A program made the translations under genes and the position numbers. From an uncultured Eubacterium sp. (lineage in GTDB: Bacteria > Bacillota_A > Clostridia > Lachnospirales > Lachnospiraceae), in contig CAJUSH010000007.1 of assembly GCA_910589045.1 (NCBI GenBank), forward strand, positions 24,438 through 88,437: 64,000 bases of DNA, in the 5' to 3' direction. This document shows, in pieces, positions 52,825 through 62,344 of the stretch. The first letter of the stretch is position 1. The number at the start of each line of letters is the position of its first letter. The notes beneath the pieces are model-generated. The model was not told where the DNA came from and did no database searches. It saw only the letters and a list, made by a program, of their open reading frames with translations.

Positions 52825-55545
52825 TTGAAACACCTGAAATTTATTGACGAGCACGGCAGCTTTCTGGTTGAGCAGCCGGAAAATACAAGCTGTCTGTATT
52901 TCCCTCTGGCATCTGAAAAAGGGCTGAAAAGCGCCATTACCCCGAACCTCGGCGGTGACGCCAAGCTGGATCAGGAGGCCTTCCTATTAGAGCCGGTAAG
53001 TGCCGAAAATCTTCACAACAATCGTTCCACCCGCAACTTCTGGTTTATGGATGAAACCAGGCAGGACATCCCTGCTGCCTGCGGCGTTTACTCTGCCACA
53101 GGAGCATCCGCGCAGCAGGAAGCCGCGCGCTGCTCATCCGGGCAGGATAAAAGCGAGCTGACCGCGGGGTTTTTATGGCATACACTGACGCGCGCTTCTA
53201 AAGACTGCAGGCTAAGCTCCCGCATCACCTCCTTTATTCCGAAGGACGACAATGTGGAGATTATGCATGTTAGCGTACAAAACCAGTCGGCAGATACGCG
53301 CACGCTGGCCGCCTGCGCGGCGATTCCCATCTACGGACGCAGCGCGGACAACATCCGTGACCACCGGAGCGTCACCTCCATGCTGCACCGCATAAGCACG
53401 ACTGAAAACGGCGTCCTCGTCTGCCCCTCCATGTCCTTTGACGAGAAGGGACACCGTCCCAACCACCGGATCTATTATGTCATGGGCACCGCGGGAAACG
53501 GCTCTGCGCCGGAGTGCTTTTATCCCACGGTTGAGGATTTTATCGGCGAGGGCGGGAGCTTTACCCATCCGCGCGCCGTGTATGAACAGTATCCCGGCTG
53601 CCCGGCCGGCTGCCATATCGCCGGAAAAGAAGCAATGGGTGCTTTCCGGTTTCCGCCGATCCGGCTCGCCCCCGGCGAAAGCACGGATTACATCATTCTC
53701 CTTGGTGTAGAAAACGACGAAAAGGATATCCGCCGTATATACGAAAAATATAACGACGTGGACAAGGTACAAAACGCCCTTGCACAAACAAAGGCTTACT
53801 GGGAAAACAGGATATGTGTGAATTTTCAGACAGGTGAGCCGGATTTCGACCGTCTGATGCGCTGGATCTGCTTTCAGCCTTTCCTGCGCAGGCTCTTTGG
53901 CTGCTCCTTTCTCCCCCATCACGACTACGGCCGGGGCGGGCGGGGATGGCGGGATCTCTGGCAGGACTGCCTTTCCCTGCTTTTGATGGAGCCCGCGCGC
54001 GTCGGTGAGATGATTGCCCTGAATTTCGGCGGTGTACGCATTGACGGGACAAACGCAACGATTATCGGAGCCGGGGACGGCAGCTTTATCGCAGACCGAA
54101 ACGGCATCCCGCGGGTATGGATGGATCATGCCCTCTGGCCCCTCATGACGACAAAGCTCTATATTGACCAGACCGGGGATATCGGGATACTGAACCGGCA
54201 GGCTCCTTATTTTAAGGATGCCAGAATCATGCGCGGAACGAAAACCGATACCCTCCAGGCACAGGACCCGAAAAACAGACAGTGCACCGAAGATGGCTCT
54301 GTCTATACCGGAAGCATATTGGAGCACCTGCTTATCCAGCAGCTTACCGCCTTCTATGAAGTAGGGGATCACAACACCTACCGGCTGCGGGACGCCGACT
54401 GGAACGATGCCCTCGACATGGCCTCCGAGAACGGGGAAAGCGTTGCCTTTACCTGTGCCTACGCCGGAAACCTGCTGGAGCTTGCAGCGCTGATCCGTCT
54501 GCTGGACAGCTGCTGTGCCTCGCATACGGCGGAGCTTTTAGAAGAAATAACCATTCTCCTTGACAGCTCTCCGGAGGCACTTGAGGACATCGAAAGAAAA
54601 CGGCAGATTCTGTCGGATTATACAAGCCGCTGCCGCCATACCGTCAGCGGAAAAAGCGTCCGGCTCTCCCTTTCGTCCCTCGCCGTAAATCTGATCCGGA
54701 AGGCAAACTGGCTCATGGAGCATCTGCGGAGCCAGGAATGGATCGAGGGAACCGACGGCGAAGGCTGGTTCAACAGCTATTATGACAACAGCGGCCGCGC
54801 CGTTGAAGGCTTTTTCGACGGCCAGGTACGCATGATGCTGACCGGTCAGGTCTTTGCCATCATGAGCGGCGTGGCGCAGGAGAGCCAGATTGAAAAGATC
54901 ACCAGGAGCGCCGACCGCTATCTCTATCGGAAGGAAATCGGCGGCTACCGCCTGAATACGGATTTTCAGGAGCTGAAATTTGACATGGGCCGCATGTTCG
55001 GCTTCGCTTACGGGGAAAAAGAAAACGGAGCCGTATTTTCCCATATGACGGTGATGTATGCCAATGCCCTCTACCGCAGAGGCTTTGCAAAGGAAGGCTG
55101 GAAGGCCTTAAAAACCCTCGCCGATACTGCCCTTGATTTCAATACCAGCCGCATTTACCCGGGCATCCCGGAATATTTCAGCTCCAACGGGCGCGGCATG
55201 TACCACTATCTCACCGGTGCGGCGAGCTGGTTTATGCTCACGATGGTGACGGAGGTATTTGGAATGCGCGGGGACGCAGGGGATCTGATCCTTCATCCCA
55301 AGCTTCTCGCCTGCCAGTTTGATGCTCAGGGAGCTGCCTCCATCTCCTCCCGCTTTGCCGGCAAAGACTTTACCGTCACCTACCGCAACGAAAACGGAAA
55401 GGATTTTGGCTCCTACATTATCGGCTCCGCCTTCTGCGACGGCAGGGAGCTTGCAGTCAACGAGGATTCCTTTGTAGTTCTCTCCCGGGAAATGCTCCAG
55501 TCCCTCTCGGATGACGTGCACCAGATCACGGTTCATCTGGTATAG
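52825..55545 (+). CDS. GH94 family phosphorylase (larger form)
   Basis: 906 residues from a TTG start behind AAGGAG (52809-52815). Key blocks: GRGGRGWRDLWQDCLSLLLM (phosphate/substrate loop), YRLRDADWNDALDMASENGE (Asp general acid at about 526, with the GES/GE pair) and AVEGFFDGQVRMMLTGQVFA. The fold is an N-terminal beta-sandwich domain, linker helices and an (alpha/alpha)6 barrel. It would split a beta-glucosidic disaccharide or oligosaccharide with inorganic phosphate, giving sugar-1-phosphate. Linkage specificity is not predictable, though it is the more divergent of the two copies and could act on longer chains. Confidence 0.85.
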   Translation: MKHLKFIDEHGSFLVEQPENTSCLYFPLASEKGLKSAITPNLGGDAKLDQEAFLLEPVSAENLHNNRSTRNFWFMDETRQDIPAACGVYSATGASAQQEAARCSSGQDKSELTAGFLWHTLTRASKDCRLSSRITSFIPKDDNVEIMHVSVQNQSADTRTLAACAAIPIYGRSADNIRDHRSVTSMLHRISTTENGVLVCPSMSFDEKGHRPNHRIYYVMGTAGNGSAPECFYPTVEDFIGEGGSFTHPRAVYEQYPGCPAGCHIAGKEAMGAFRFPPIRLAPGESTDYIILLGVENDEKDIRRIYEKYNDVDKVQNALAQTKAYWENRICVNFQTGEPDFDRLMRWICFQPFLRRLFGCSFLPHHDYGRGGRGWRDLWQDCLSLLLMEPARVGEMIALNFGGVRIDGTNATIIGAGDGSFIADRNGIPRVWMDHALWPLMTTKLYIDQTGDIGILNRQAPYFKDARIMRGTKTDTLQAQDPKNRQCTEDGSVYTGSILEHLLIQQLTAFYEVGDHNTYRLRDADWNDALDMASENGESVAFTCAYAGNLLELAALIRLLDSCCASHTAELLEEITILLDSSPEALEDIERKRQILSDYTSRCRHTVSGKSVRLSLSSLAVNLIRKANWLMEHLRSQEWIEGTDGEGWFNSYYDNSGRAVEGFFDGQVRMMLTGQVFAIMSGVAQESQIEKITRSADRYLYRKEIGGYRLNTDFQELKFDMGRMFGFAYGEKENGAVFSHMTVMYANALYRRGFAKEGWKALKTLADTALDFNTSRIYPGIPEYFSSNGRGMYHYLTGAASWFMLTMVTEVFGMRGDAGDLILHPKLLACQFDAQGAASISSRFAGKDFTVTYRNENGKDFGSYIIGSAFCDGRELAVNEDSFVVLSREMLQSLSDDVHQITVHLV

Positions 55546-55617
55546 AACCCTCTTTCGCCGCGATGAGATATGCGAATTATATGAAATCTAACATATAGAA
55601 AGGAAAGACGAAACACT

Positions 55618-58026
55618 ATGAAATACGGATATTTTGATGATGTAAACCGGGAGTATGTAATCGAGCGGCCGGACACGCCGGCTCCCTGGGTAAACTATCT
55701 TGGCTCTCCGGAATACGGGGCCATCATTTCCAACCAGGCGGGAGGCTACAGCTTCGCGAAATCCGGTGCAAACGGGCGGATTCTCCGCTATGTGTTCAAC
55801 AGCTTCGATCAGCCCGGCCGATACCTTTACATCCGCGACAACGATTCCGGGGACTACTGGTCAGCCTCCTGGCAGCCGGTGGGCAAGCCGCTCGACGAAT
55901 ACAAAAGCACCTGCCGCCACGGCATGGGCTATACCGAGATGACCGCTGACTACGGACAAATAGGCTCCCGGGCATCCTACTATGTCCCCCTTGGAAAGGC
56001 CTGTGAGGTGTGGGCGCTCTCCGTAACCAATCATTCCTCCCGCACGAGAAGCCTTACCTTAACCGGCTACGCCGAGTTTACAAACCACTGCAACTACGAG
56101 CAGGATCAGGTGAACCTGCAGTATTCCCTGTTCATCACGAACACACGGTTTGAAGAGAACCGGATCATCCAGCAGATTCACGGAAACCTGGATGCGATTC
56201 CAAAAAACGAGGAGGTGGATGAAAAAAGGGTAACGGAGCGCTTCTTCGGCCTTGCGGGAGCCTCCGTAGACTCCTACTGCGGAGAAAAGGAGGCCTTTCT
56301 CGGAAAATATCACGGATACGGCAATCCCCAGGGTGTCATATCCGGCAAACTCGGCAATGTGACCAGCTACAACGAGAATTCCTGCGGTGCCCTCTCCTGT
56401 GTTGTCACGCTCGAGCCTCAGGAAACAAAAACCGTTGTCTTTCTCCTGGGAACGGGCGGAAGCGACACCTCCTCCCTTCTGCTTGACGCCTACAAAAAAC
56501 CGGCAGAAAAAGTACAGGAGGAGCTTTTGGCACTGAAAAACGACTGGTATGAAAAATTCGACCACCTGAAAGTACATACGCCCAGCCCGGAATTTGACAC
56601 GATGCTCAACACATGGAACGCATACAACTGCTTTATGACCTTTATCTGGTCACGCGCCGCATCCTTCATTTACTGCGGACTGCGCAACGGCTATGGCTAT
56701 CGCGACACCGTACAGGACATCCAGGGCATCATCCACCTTGCGCCGGAGATGGCGGCAGAAAAAATCCGCTTCATGCTCTCCGCGCAGGTGAGCAACGGCG
56801 GCGGCCTGCCCCTCGTAAAGTTCACCCACACCCCGGGGCAGGAGGACACGCCGGACGATGCCTCCTACCGTCAGGAAACCGGCCATCCCGCCTACCGCGC
56901 GGATGACGCACTGTGGCTCTTTCCTACCGTCTATAAATATATCGCAGAAACCGGAAACCTTGCCTTTCTCGATGAGGTCATTCCTTTTGCGGATCAGGAC
57001 TGCGCCAGCGTTTACGAGCATCTTAAGCGCGCCATTTCATTTTCCCTTGACCGCCTTGGCCCCCACGGCATGCCCGCAGGGCTGTATGCGGACTGGAACG
57101 ACTGCCTGCGTCTCGGGGAAAACGGCGAATCCACCTTTGTGGCAATGCAATTCTACTATGCCATGACGATCCTGAAGAAATTCGCCGAGCACAGGAAAGA
57201 CGGCTACGCGGCATATCTCGAGGAAATGCTGGAGCGGACAGGCCGCATCATCCGGGAGCAGTGCTGGGATCAGGATCGCTTTATCCGCGGCTACACACAG
57301 GACGGCGAGCGGATCGGTGCCGCGCAGGATCCGGAAGCCAATCTGTGGCTGAACCCCCAGAGCTGGGCCGTTATCAGCGGACTGGCGGATGCCGGTCAGG
57401 CCGAAACGGTGCTCGCAAACGTGTATGAGCGGCTAAACACGCCCTACGGCGCCCTCTTAATGGATCCGCCCTACCATGCCCACGCCTTTGACGGCGCCCT
57501 GGCTGTCATCTACAATCAGGGAACAAAGGAGAATGCCGGGATCTTCTCCCAGTCCCAGGGGTGGCTGCTTCTGGCGGAAGCCCTCTGCGGACATGGCGAT
57601 CGCGCCTTTACCTATTTCATGGAAAATTCGCCTGCCGCCTGGAACGAGAAAGCCCAGCTTCGCCGTCTGGAGCCTTACTGCTATGGCCAGTTTACGGAAG
57701 GGCGCGCCAGCAGGCATCCGGGGCGCTCTCACGTCCACTGGCTTACCGGAACCGCCTCAACCATGATGGTAGGCTGTGTGGAGGGCATCCTGGGGCTCCG
57801 CCCGGATCTGGACGGAATCACAATCGCTCCCTCCATTCCGGGAGACTGGCCGCACCTGGAAATCGAGAAGGATTTTCGCGGAAAGCATCTGCACATTGTT
57901 GTTGAAAATCCTCACGGACAGGAAAGCGGCTGTGAGAAGCTGATCTTAAACGGCAAAGAGTTAAACGGCTGCTATATCCCCGCCGCCCTCCTCGCCGACA
58001 CAAACGAAATTCGGCTCATTCTCTGA
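55618..58026 (+). CDS. GH94 cellobiose-phosphorylase-like enzyme
   Basis: 802 residues with AAAGGAAAGACG upstream. NGYGYRDTVQDIQGIIHL, GLYADWNDCLRLGENGESTF (Asp general acid about 490) and TKENAGIFSQSQGW match cellobiose, chitobiose and laminaribiose phosphorylases. Length is typical of the two-substrate disaccharide enzymes. It would yield glucose-1-phosphate plus glucose or another monosaccharide, saving one ATP. It follows the larger GH94 gene after 72 nt and is most likely co-transcribed; a terminator closes the unit at 58084-58118. Confidence 0.9.
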   Translation: MKYGYFDDVNREYVIERPDTPAPWVNYLGSPEYGAIISNQAGGYSFAKSGANGRILRYVFNSFDQPGRYLYIRDNDSGDYWSASWQPVGKPLDEYKSTCRHGMGYTEMTADYGQIGSRASYYVPLGKACEVWALSVTNHSSRTRSLTLTGYAEFTNHCNYEQDQVNLQYSLFITNTRFEENRIIQQIHGNLDAIPKNEEVDEKRVTERFFGLAGASVDSYCGEKEAFLGKYHGYGNPQGVISGKLGNVTSYNENSCGALSCVVTLEPQETKTVVFLLGTGGSDTSSLLLDAYKKPAEKVQEELLALKNDWYEKFDHLKVHTPSPEFDTMLNTWNAYNCFMTFIWSRAASFIYCGLRNGYGYRDTVQDIQGIIHLAPEMAAEKIRFMLSAQVSNGGGLPLVKFTHTPGQEDTPDDASYRQETGHPAYRADDALWLFPTVYKYIAETGNLAFLDEVIPFADQDCASVYEHLKRAISFSLDRLGPHGMPAGLYADWNDCLRLGENGESTFVAMQFYYAMTILKKFAEHRKDGYAAYLEEMLERTGRIIREQCWDQDRFIRGYTQDGERIGAAQDPEANLWLNPQSWAVISGLADAGQAETVLANVYERLNTPYGALLMDPPYHAHAFDGALAVIYNQGTKENAGIFSQSQGWLLLAEALCGHGDRAFTYFMENSPAAWNEKAQLRRLEPYCYGQFTEGRASRHPGRSHVHWLTGTASTMMVGCVEGILGLRPDLDGITIAPSIPGDWPHLEIEKDFRGKHLHIVVENPHGQESGCEKLILNGKELNGCYIPAALLADTNEIRLIL

Positions 58027-58083
58027 CACAAGCCTTCCCATGTGCAAAAGCATGCCAAAGCCCGCTGCACATCACCCGCAAAA

Positions 58084-58118
58084 GGGACGCCGTATCAAAA
58101 ACACGGCGTCCCTTTTTT
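58084..58118. terminator. Bidirectional terminator after GH94 genes
   Basis: A 10-bp stem GGGACGCCGT/ACGGCGTCCC is followed by TTTTTT. The minus-strand side has AAA-rich flanks, so it may also serve the converging AraC-type gene. Confidence 0.88.
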
Positions 58119-58896
58119 ACGCTTTAAAGCTGCGGTCCCTCGTATCCGTTTCGATATTCCAGCGCACCGTATGGTTTAAGTCCCGATATTTTTTCGGTGT
58201 CATTCCCACAAACTCCCGAAACTGCTGTGTAAAATGGCTCTGTGAGGAAAAGGACAGCCTGTTTGCAATATCAATCATGGAGTACTCGCTGTACTGCAGC
58301 AAATTTTTGGCAATTTCCATTTTCTGCCGGCGTATATATATGCTGACAGAATCCCCTGTCTCCTTTTTAAATAATCGGGAGAGATAGCTGGCCGACACTC
58401 CAAGCTCATCCGCCAGATCCTCAATCGTTATACGCTCCTTGATGTGGGAATAAATATATTCCTTGCAAAGACTGATATGCCTGGAATTTGTATCGCTCCG
58501 GCAGATTTTGCGCATTTTCTCCGTAAAATCCAGTACCATCTCATCATGAAGGCTGCGAACCCCCTCTACGGTATGGATATCATCCAGCTTCTGAATATAA
58601 AAATCACTCATTCGGAAAGCCAGCTCCAGCTCCATCCCCTTTTGCTTGCACAGCCTTGTAATCATGGCCGTTGTGATAACAAAATGATATTTCAGGCTTG
58701 TGAGGGGGTTGCGGGAGAGCACGCCTACGCCCTCCTTATCCAGAAATCTTTCCTGTTCACAATTTTTCCGCACCGCATCCACATCGCCGCCGGATACCGC
58801 CTGGTAAAACAAAAATTCCTCGGTCGGCTGTCTGTGCTCTATTTCGTCTATGTCGTCCTCCGCCTCCAGTAGCAGCCATTCATCCTGATAGCCCAT
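58117..58896 (-). CDS. AraC family transcriptional regulator
   Basis: 259 residues from ATG 58896 behind AAGGAGG; the frame from 59013 is longer but has no site. The C-terminal 100 residues are a double helix-turn-helix (ITIEDLADELGVSASYLSRL, LSFSSQSHFTQQFREFVGMT, PKKYRD). The N-terminal part is helical and unlike the cupin type, resembling the YesN-like group. By location it probably controls the GH94 and ABC genes. Confidence 0.92.
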   Translation of the reverse strand: MGYQDEWLLLEAEDDIDEIEHRQPTEEFLFYQAVSGGDVDAVRKNCEQERFLDKEGVGVLSRNPLTSLKYHFVITTAMITRLCKQKGMELELAFRMSDFYIQKLDDIHTVEGVRSLHDEMVLDFTEKMRKICRSDTNSRHISLCKEYIYSHIKERITIEDLADELGVSASYLSRLFKKETGDSVSIYIRRQKMEIAKNLLQYSEYSMIDIANRLSFSSQSHFTQQFREFVGMTPKKYRDLNHTVRWNIETDTRDRSFKA

Positions 58897-58964
58897 ACCA
58901 ATCCTCCTTCTTCCATTACTGCATATATCATGTTCATGTCCCACGCACGCCCTCCCGCGTACCC

Positions 58965-59003
58965 AAAAAGGAGCCGTCAAACGTTTATCACGTTTGCAGC
59001 TCC
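58965..59003 (-). terminator. Intrinsic terminator after AbiEi-like gene
   Basis: GGAGC/GCTCC with an inner CAAACG/CGTTTG stem, followed on the minus strand by TTTTT. It lies about 50 nt downstream of the AbiEi-like stop. Confidence 0.7.
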
Positions 59004-59053
59004 AGATTTTCATTTCATCCTAACAGAATTTACGTTGTTTCCCCACACCTCGT

Positions 59054-59665
59054 TTACTTCTCCACCTCTTCATCCGCTTCCCTGATATTCTTAATGCATC
59101 GAAGCATGTCCGCATACTCGTAAAGACGTTTCAGCATTCCATGCTGTTCCTTATACTTCTCCATAATCTTCATGTAAACGTCCGGGGCAATTTTACTCTT
59201 CAGCCGGATACAATCGCAAAAGGTGCGTTCGGGGCTATAATAGTAATAGCTGCCGCACTTCGTCTTTTTCTCGACGACCTCGCCTCTGATTCCGGTCTGC
59301 TTAAAATAAAACCGCCTGGTTGGAAATTCCAGCTCCATCTTTTTTCGATCAGTACGCTCCGTGGCCAGACAGATTTCCTGCGGCTCCTCCTCAATTAAAC
59401 CGCCCAGGTAGCAGGCACTTTCCATGCAAATCACTGCACGGGGATTCAGCTTTGCAATCTCCACATATTTATGGTCCGTCGGCTTCGTATAACCACATTC
59501 ATTACACCAGTACCAACCTCTTGCAAACTTTTCCAATACACCTGCCTCTTCCATTTCACGGATCTGCAGAACAGTGACACCCCTTTCCTGGATCTGCTTG
59601 AAACTCATGTAGCCCTTGTGCTCCTTAAAGGCATTGATCATTCTCTCGCGTGTGCGTGGTAACAT
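59054..59665 (-). CDS. Solitary AbiEi-like antitoxin/transcriptional regulator
   Basis: 203 residues. The N-terminal winged helix region (MINAFKEHKGYMSFKQIQER, GVTVLQIREMEEAGVLEKFA, RGWYW) followed by AVICMESACYLGGL and SPERTFCDCIRLKSKIAPDV is the AbiEi antitoxin pattern of type IV toxin-antitoxin systems. The usual toxin partner AbiEii (a nucleotidyltransferase) is absent: downstream is the AraC-type gene on the same strand after a terminator. So it is either an orphan, or acts with a distant toxin, or is a plain regulator. It has a strong promoter with repeated half-sites. Confidence 0.82.
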   Translation of the reverse strand: MLPRTRERMINAFKEHKGYMSFKQIQERGVTVLQIREMEEAGVLEKFARGWYWCNECGYTKPTDHKYVEIAKLNPRAVICMESACYLGGLIEEEPQEICLATERTDRKKMELEFPTRRFYFKQTGIRGEVVEKKTKCGSYYYYSPERTFCDCIRLKSKIAPDVYMKIMEKYKEQHGMLKRLYEYADMLRCIKNIREADEEVEK

Positions 59666-59763
59666 AATTCATCTCCAATCTCTCGTTATCATTCGATTTC
59701 GCAAATACTGCGAGCCATGTGGTTACTTGTGGTCCATGCAGTAAATTTGCCGACACACCGACT

Positions 59764-59806
59764 GAATAGTCAAATCTATTCTACAATGTTCTCGAATAGG
59801 TGTCAA
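59764..59806 (-). promoter_or_regulatory. Promoter and operator-like repeats of AbiEi-like gene
   Basis: TTGACA, 17 nt, TAGAAT: near-perfect. Three TATTC-type half-sites (59764-59769, 59776-59781, 59794-59799) form inverted repeats over the -10 box and the spacer. AbiEi proteins are known to bind inverted repeats in their own promoter. Confidence 0.75.
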
Positions 59807-59821
59807 TCGTCAAAAAGTCGA

Positions 59822-59859
59822 AAACAGTGGTCGCTTTTTATGCAAAACGACCACTGTTT
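59822..59859 (-). terminator. Terminator of Lys-rich repeat membrane protein gene
   Basis: A 12-bp perfect stem AAACAGTGGTCG/CGACCACTGTTT directly after the stop, with TTTT and TTTTT runs downstream on the minus strand. Confidence 0.75.
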
Positions 59860-59862
59860 CCA

Positions 59863-61371
59863 CTAATATTCCAAGTCATACACATATTGTACGCCACCGC
59901 TTTTTTCATCTCCGATCAGGAAACCGATCTGCGCACTGTTATAATACCATTCCCCGCTCGTAATCTCTCCGTCCCAGTTTAAAAAGAAATCCCCCTGCGC
60001 CGTCACCGAATTGCCGTCGTCATCCTGTACATACCCGGTTCCGTTTCCGTTTCTGCGGAAGATCAGATACCCGCTTTTCTTTCCTGCGTGCAGCTCATAT
60101 GCTACACTCGCCACCGGTGCCAGTGTCTGCTGTGAGCAGCTCATCGTCACCTCTGCCGCGTCCGCTACACGGACACGGATGGTAGGTGTCAAATCCGGAA
60201 GATTGCGCTCCACGGGATTTGTCCCCAGCCGCACGAGAGAGGCACCGCTAAAAAAGCCGTTTTCCAAAAAAGCATTGTAATAAGTCTCCTTTTCGCTGTC
60301 GCTCATCTGCATATCATAGATGACATGCACGAAAATCCGCTCCATATCCTCCGCTACGTATTCCTGCACATCCGATTCCGAAAAATCAAACTGGCTGTAT
60401 CCGTACGTGAGCTGTGCCGCTACACGCTGCTGATAATCCATCATCCGGTTTACAAGACTGACCTTGCTGCCGCTCTCCGGGAGAGCGTCCCCTGAAGAGA
60501 CATCCTCGTCCAGATCGCTGCCCGGCTGCCCGGCTGCACCGCTGAGCGCGATCTCCGCCTTTAAATCGGTAATGGCCTGCGGCTCATTAAAGCTATTGTT
60601 CACAAGCTCCCCCGCTGTGGTGAGCTTCTCGTAAACCTCCTCAATCTGGGCGTCGGAATAATCCGTTACATTCTCATTGACAAGATTGATACAATACGCG
60701 TTCGAGATCACCTCATTCGCGGATGCCGTCGCCGCCTCCGCCTCCGCACCCAGCACATTTTTATAATAATTGTAAAAGCTCCTCTGCAGCTCCACCTGAT
60801 TTTTTGCATATGAGAGCACGAGATTCCGATGCTCGGTCTCCGTCTGCCCGCCCGACTCTCCGCTAAACTGCGGCCAAACGACCGGAACCAGAAACTTCGC
60901 CCCAACAGCCAGTACGATGATCACCATACCGATCAGGATGTTGCGCTTTGTGATGATATGGACCTTTTTTTCCTTTTTGACCTTCTGCGGCTTTGCTTCC
61001 TTCTTTGCCTTTGCTTCTTTTTGAGACTTTGCTTCCTTTTGCGGTTTTGTTTCTTTTTGCAGCCCTGTCTCTTTTGGCGGCTTCGCCGCCTGTCCGCCCG
61101 GCCCGCCTGCAGCGCCCTTTTGTCCCGCGATCTTCACGGCAGGTGCACCGCCTGCGGTTTTTTCCAGCCTTTCCACAAATTTCAATCCGTAGCCGGACGC
61201 AAAAACCGGCTTGTCTGCAATCTCCTCCAACACGGCCCGCGCCTCCGCAGGGTTCGTGATATCATACTTCTGCATGATAATCTTAATTTTTTTCAAGTCC
61301 TTGGAAGCATCCAGATATTCCTGTTCGCTTTTAAACTCCAGATCTCCCAACTTCCATGTTTTTTCTGCCAT
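59863..61371 (-). CDS. Single-pass membrane protein with Lys/Glu repeat tract
   Basis: 502 residues, family not recognised. Residues 1-75 form a small helical domain (LGDLEFKSEQEYLDASKDLK, KIKIIMQKYDITNPAEARAV). Residues about 95-135 are a low-complexity tract of QKEAK-like repeats. A membrane helix lies at about 145-165 (NILIGMVIIVLAVGAKFLV). The rest is an extracellular region with helices and a final beta part (YLIFRRNGNGTG). Topology would be Lys-rich side inside. GGAGAG precedes the ATG. It is probably monocistronic. Confidence 0.75.
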   Translation of the reverse strand: MAEKTWKLGDLEFKSEQEYLDASKDLKKIKIIMQKYDITNPAEARAVLEEIADKPVFASGYGLKFVERLEKTAGGAPAVKIAGQKGAAGGPGGQAAKPPKETGLQKETKPQKEAKSQKEAKAKKEAKPQKVKKEKKVHIITKRNILIGMVIIVLAVGAKFLVPVVWPQFSGESGGQTETEHRNLVLSYAKNQVELQRSFYNYYKNVLGAEAEAATASANEVISNAYCINLVNENVTDYSDAQIEEVYEKLTTAGELVNNSFNEPQAITDLKAEIALSGAAGQPGSDLDEDVSSGDALPESGSKVSLVNRMMDYQQRVAAQLTYGYSQFDFSESDVQEYVAEDMERIFVHVIYDMQMSDSEKETYYNAFLENGFFSGASLVRLGTNPVERNLPDLTPTIRVRVADAAEVTMSCSQQTLAPVASVAYELHAGKKSGYLIFRRNGNGTGYVQDDDGNSVTAQGDFFLNWDGEITSGEWYYNSAQIGFLIGDEKSGGVQYVYDLEY

Positions 61372-61459
61372 AGTTCTCTCCGATTTTTCACAGCCGAGCT
61401 GTTTTGTTTTCTATAATCATACCCGAAGAACGGTTATCATGCAAGAGCGTATTTTTCCG

Positions 61460-62344
61460 TTACTTTTCACACCATATCTCCATGGGCATATCAAAGGATA
61501 CGCAGCCCATAAACATCGGGGCTACATCCCCCTCGTTAAAGCAGATGACAAGCTCCCCTGCCGGGCTGATGTAAAAGCTCTGGTCCGGGGCAATCTGCTC
61601 AAAATTCCAATACGATACCTCCGGATCATCCAACCAGTAGACTACGTTCTCATCCTCCGCCATCTCCCGGCGCATCTGCCCCTTGATCTCCTCGCTGATC
61701 GTCTCAATATAGGAATCATCCTCAAATAAATCCGCCAGCGTCAGTATCTTTCCGGTATGCCGGTCAATCGTGTAAAAGTAATCCTTCTCCCAGCCGCTGC
61801 CCATAGCCTCCGTGACCCACACCTTCATGGAAAAATAATGCTCATCATCCGTCAAAATCTCATGTCCGACTGTTATGCTGTCCGCACCCTCCAGGTTTTC
61901 ATCCTCCTCCAGTCCCTTCTCAAACTCCGCGATAATCTGATCGGTCAGCTCCTCCACAGAGGCGTTGATCATCTCCACGGACTGCTGAAGCTGCTCCTGC
62001 GTCTTTTCATCCGCCTGCTCCCCCGGCTCAAGCGCGAGCTGCGGCGTCGCCACATCGGCCTCATAACGGCCCTCCTGCACATGATAATCCCGCCACACCA
62101 CAACCTTGACAATCGTCGAGAGCACAGGCAGCTTTTCCCAGGCATATGCCACCGACATACTCAAGTTTGGCAGAAGAATGACCAAGGCCAGCGCCGCCGC
62201 CAGCCCGACCAGACATCCCTTCCACAGCTTTTTCTTCTTCCGACTGCGGGATACCTCCGGCGAGGCACCGCTCCAGGCTTCCGCCTCCGCAATCAGGTCA
62301 TCGTCAATTTCGCCGATTGCCTTTAACAATTCCTCTGTTGTCAT
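61460..62344 (-). CDS. RsiV-like anti-sigma factor with DUF3298-type domain
   Basis: 294 residues. A short cytoplasmic N-terminus (about 1-40, TTEELLKAIGEIDDDLIAEA), a membrane helix (about 45-65, LVGLAAALALVILLPNLSM) and an extracellular region whose last 150 residues (YFYTIDRHTGKILTLADLFE, FYISPAGELVICFNEGDVAP) read as DUF3298/RsiV. In B. subtilis RsiV holds sigma-V and is cleaved when it binds lysozyme. The start overlaps the sigma-factor stop by 4 nt (ATGA) with GAGAGGAGG before it, the usual sigma/anti-sigma coupling. Confidence 0.82.
   Translation of the reverse strand: MTTEELLKAIGEIDDDLIAEAEAWSGASPEVSRSRKKKKLWKGCLVGLAAALALVILLPNLSMSVAYAWEKLPVLSTIVKVVVWRDYHVQEGRYEADVATPQLALEPGEQADEKTQEQLQQSVEMINASVEELTDQIIAEFEKGLEEDENLEGADSITVGHEILTDDEHYFSMKVWVTEAMGSGWEKDYFYTIDRHTGKILTLADLFEDDSYIETISEEIKGQMRREMAEDENVVYWLDDPEVSYWNFEQIAPDQSFYISPAGELVICFNEGDVAPMFMGCVSFDMPMEIWCEK

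Noticed and set aside
53212..54525. 437-codon open frame on the minus strand opposite the larger GH94 gene
   Set aside because: It is a shadow of the GH94 coding frame; the plus-strand product has conserved catalytic motifs and the minus-strand product has no recognisable pattern or ribosome binding site.
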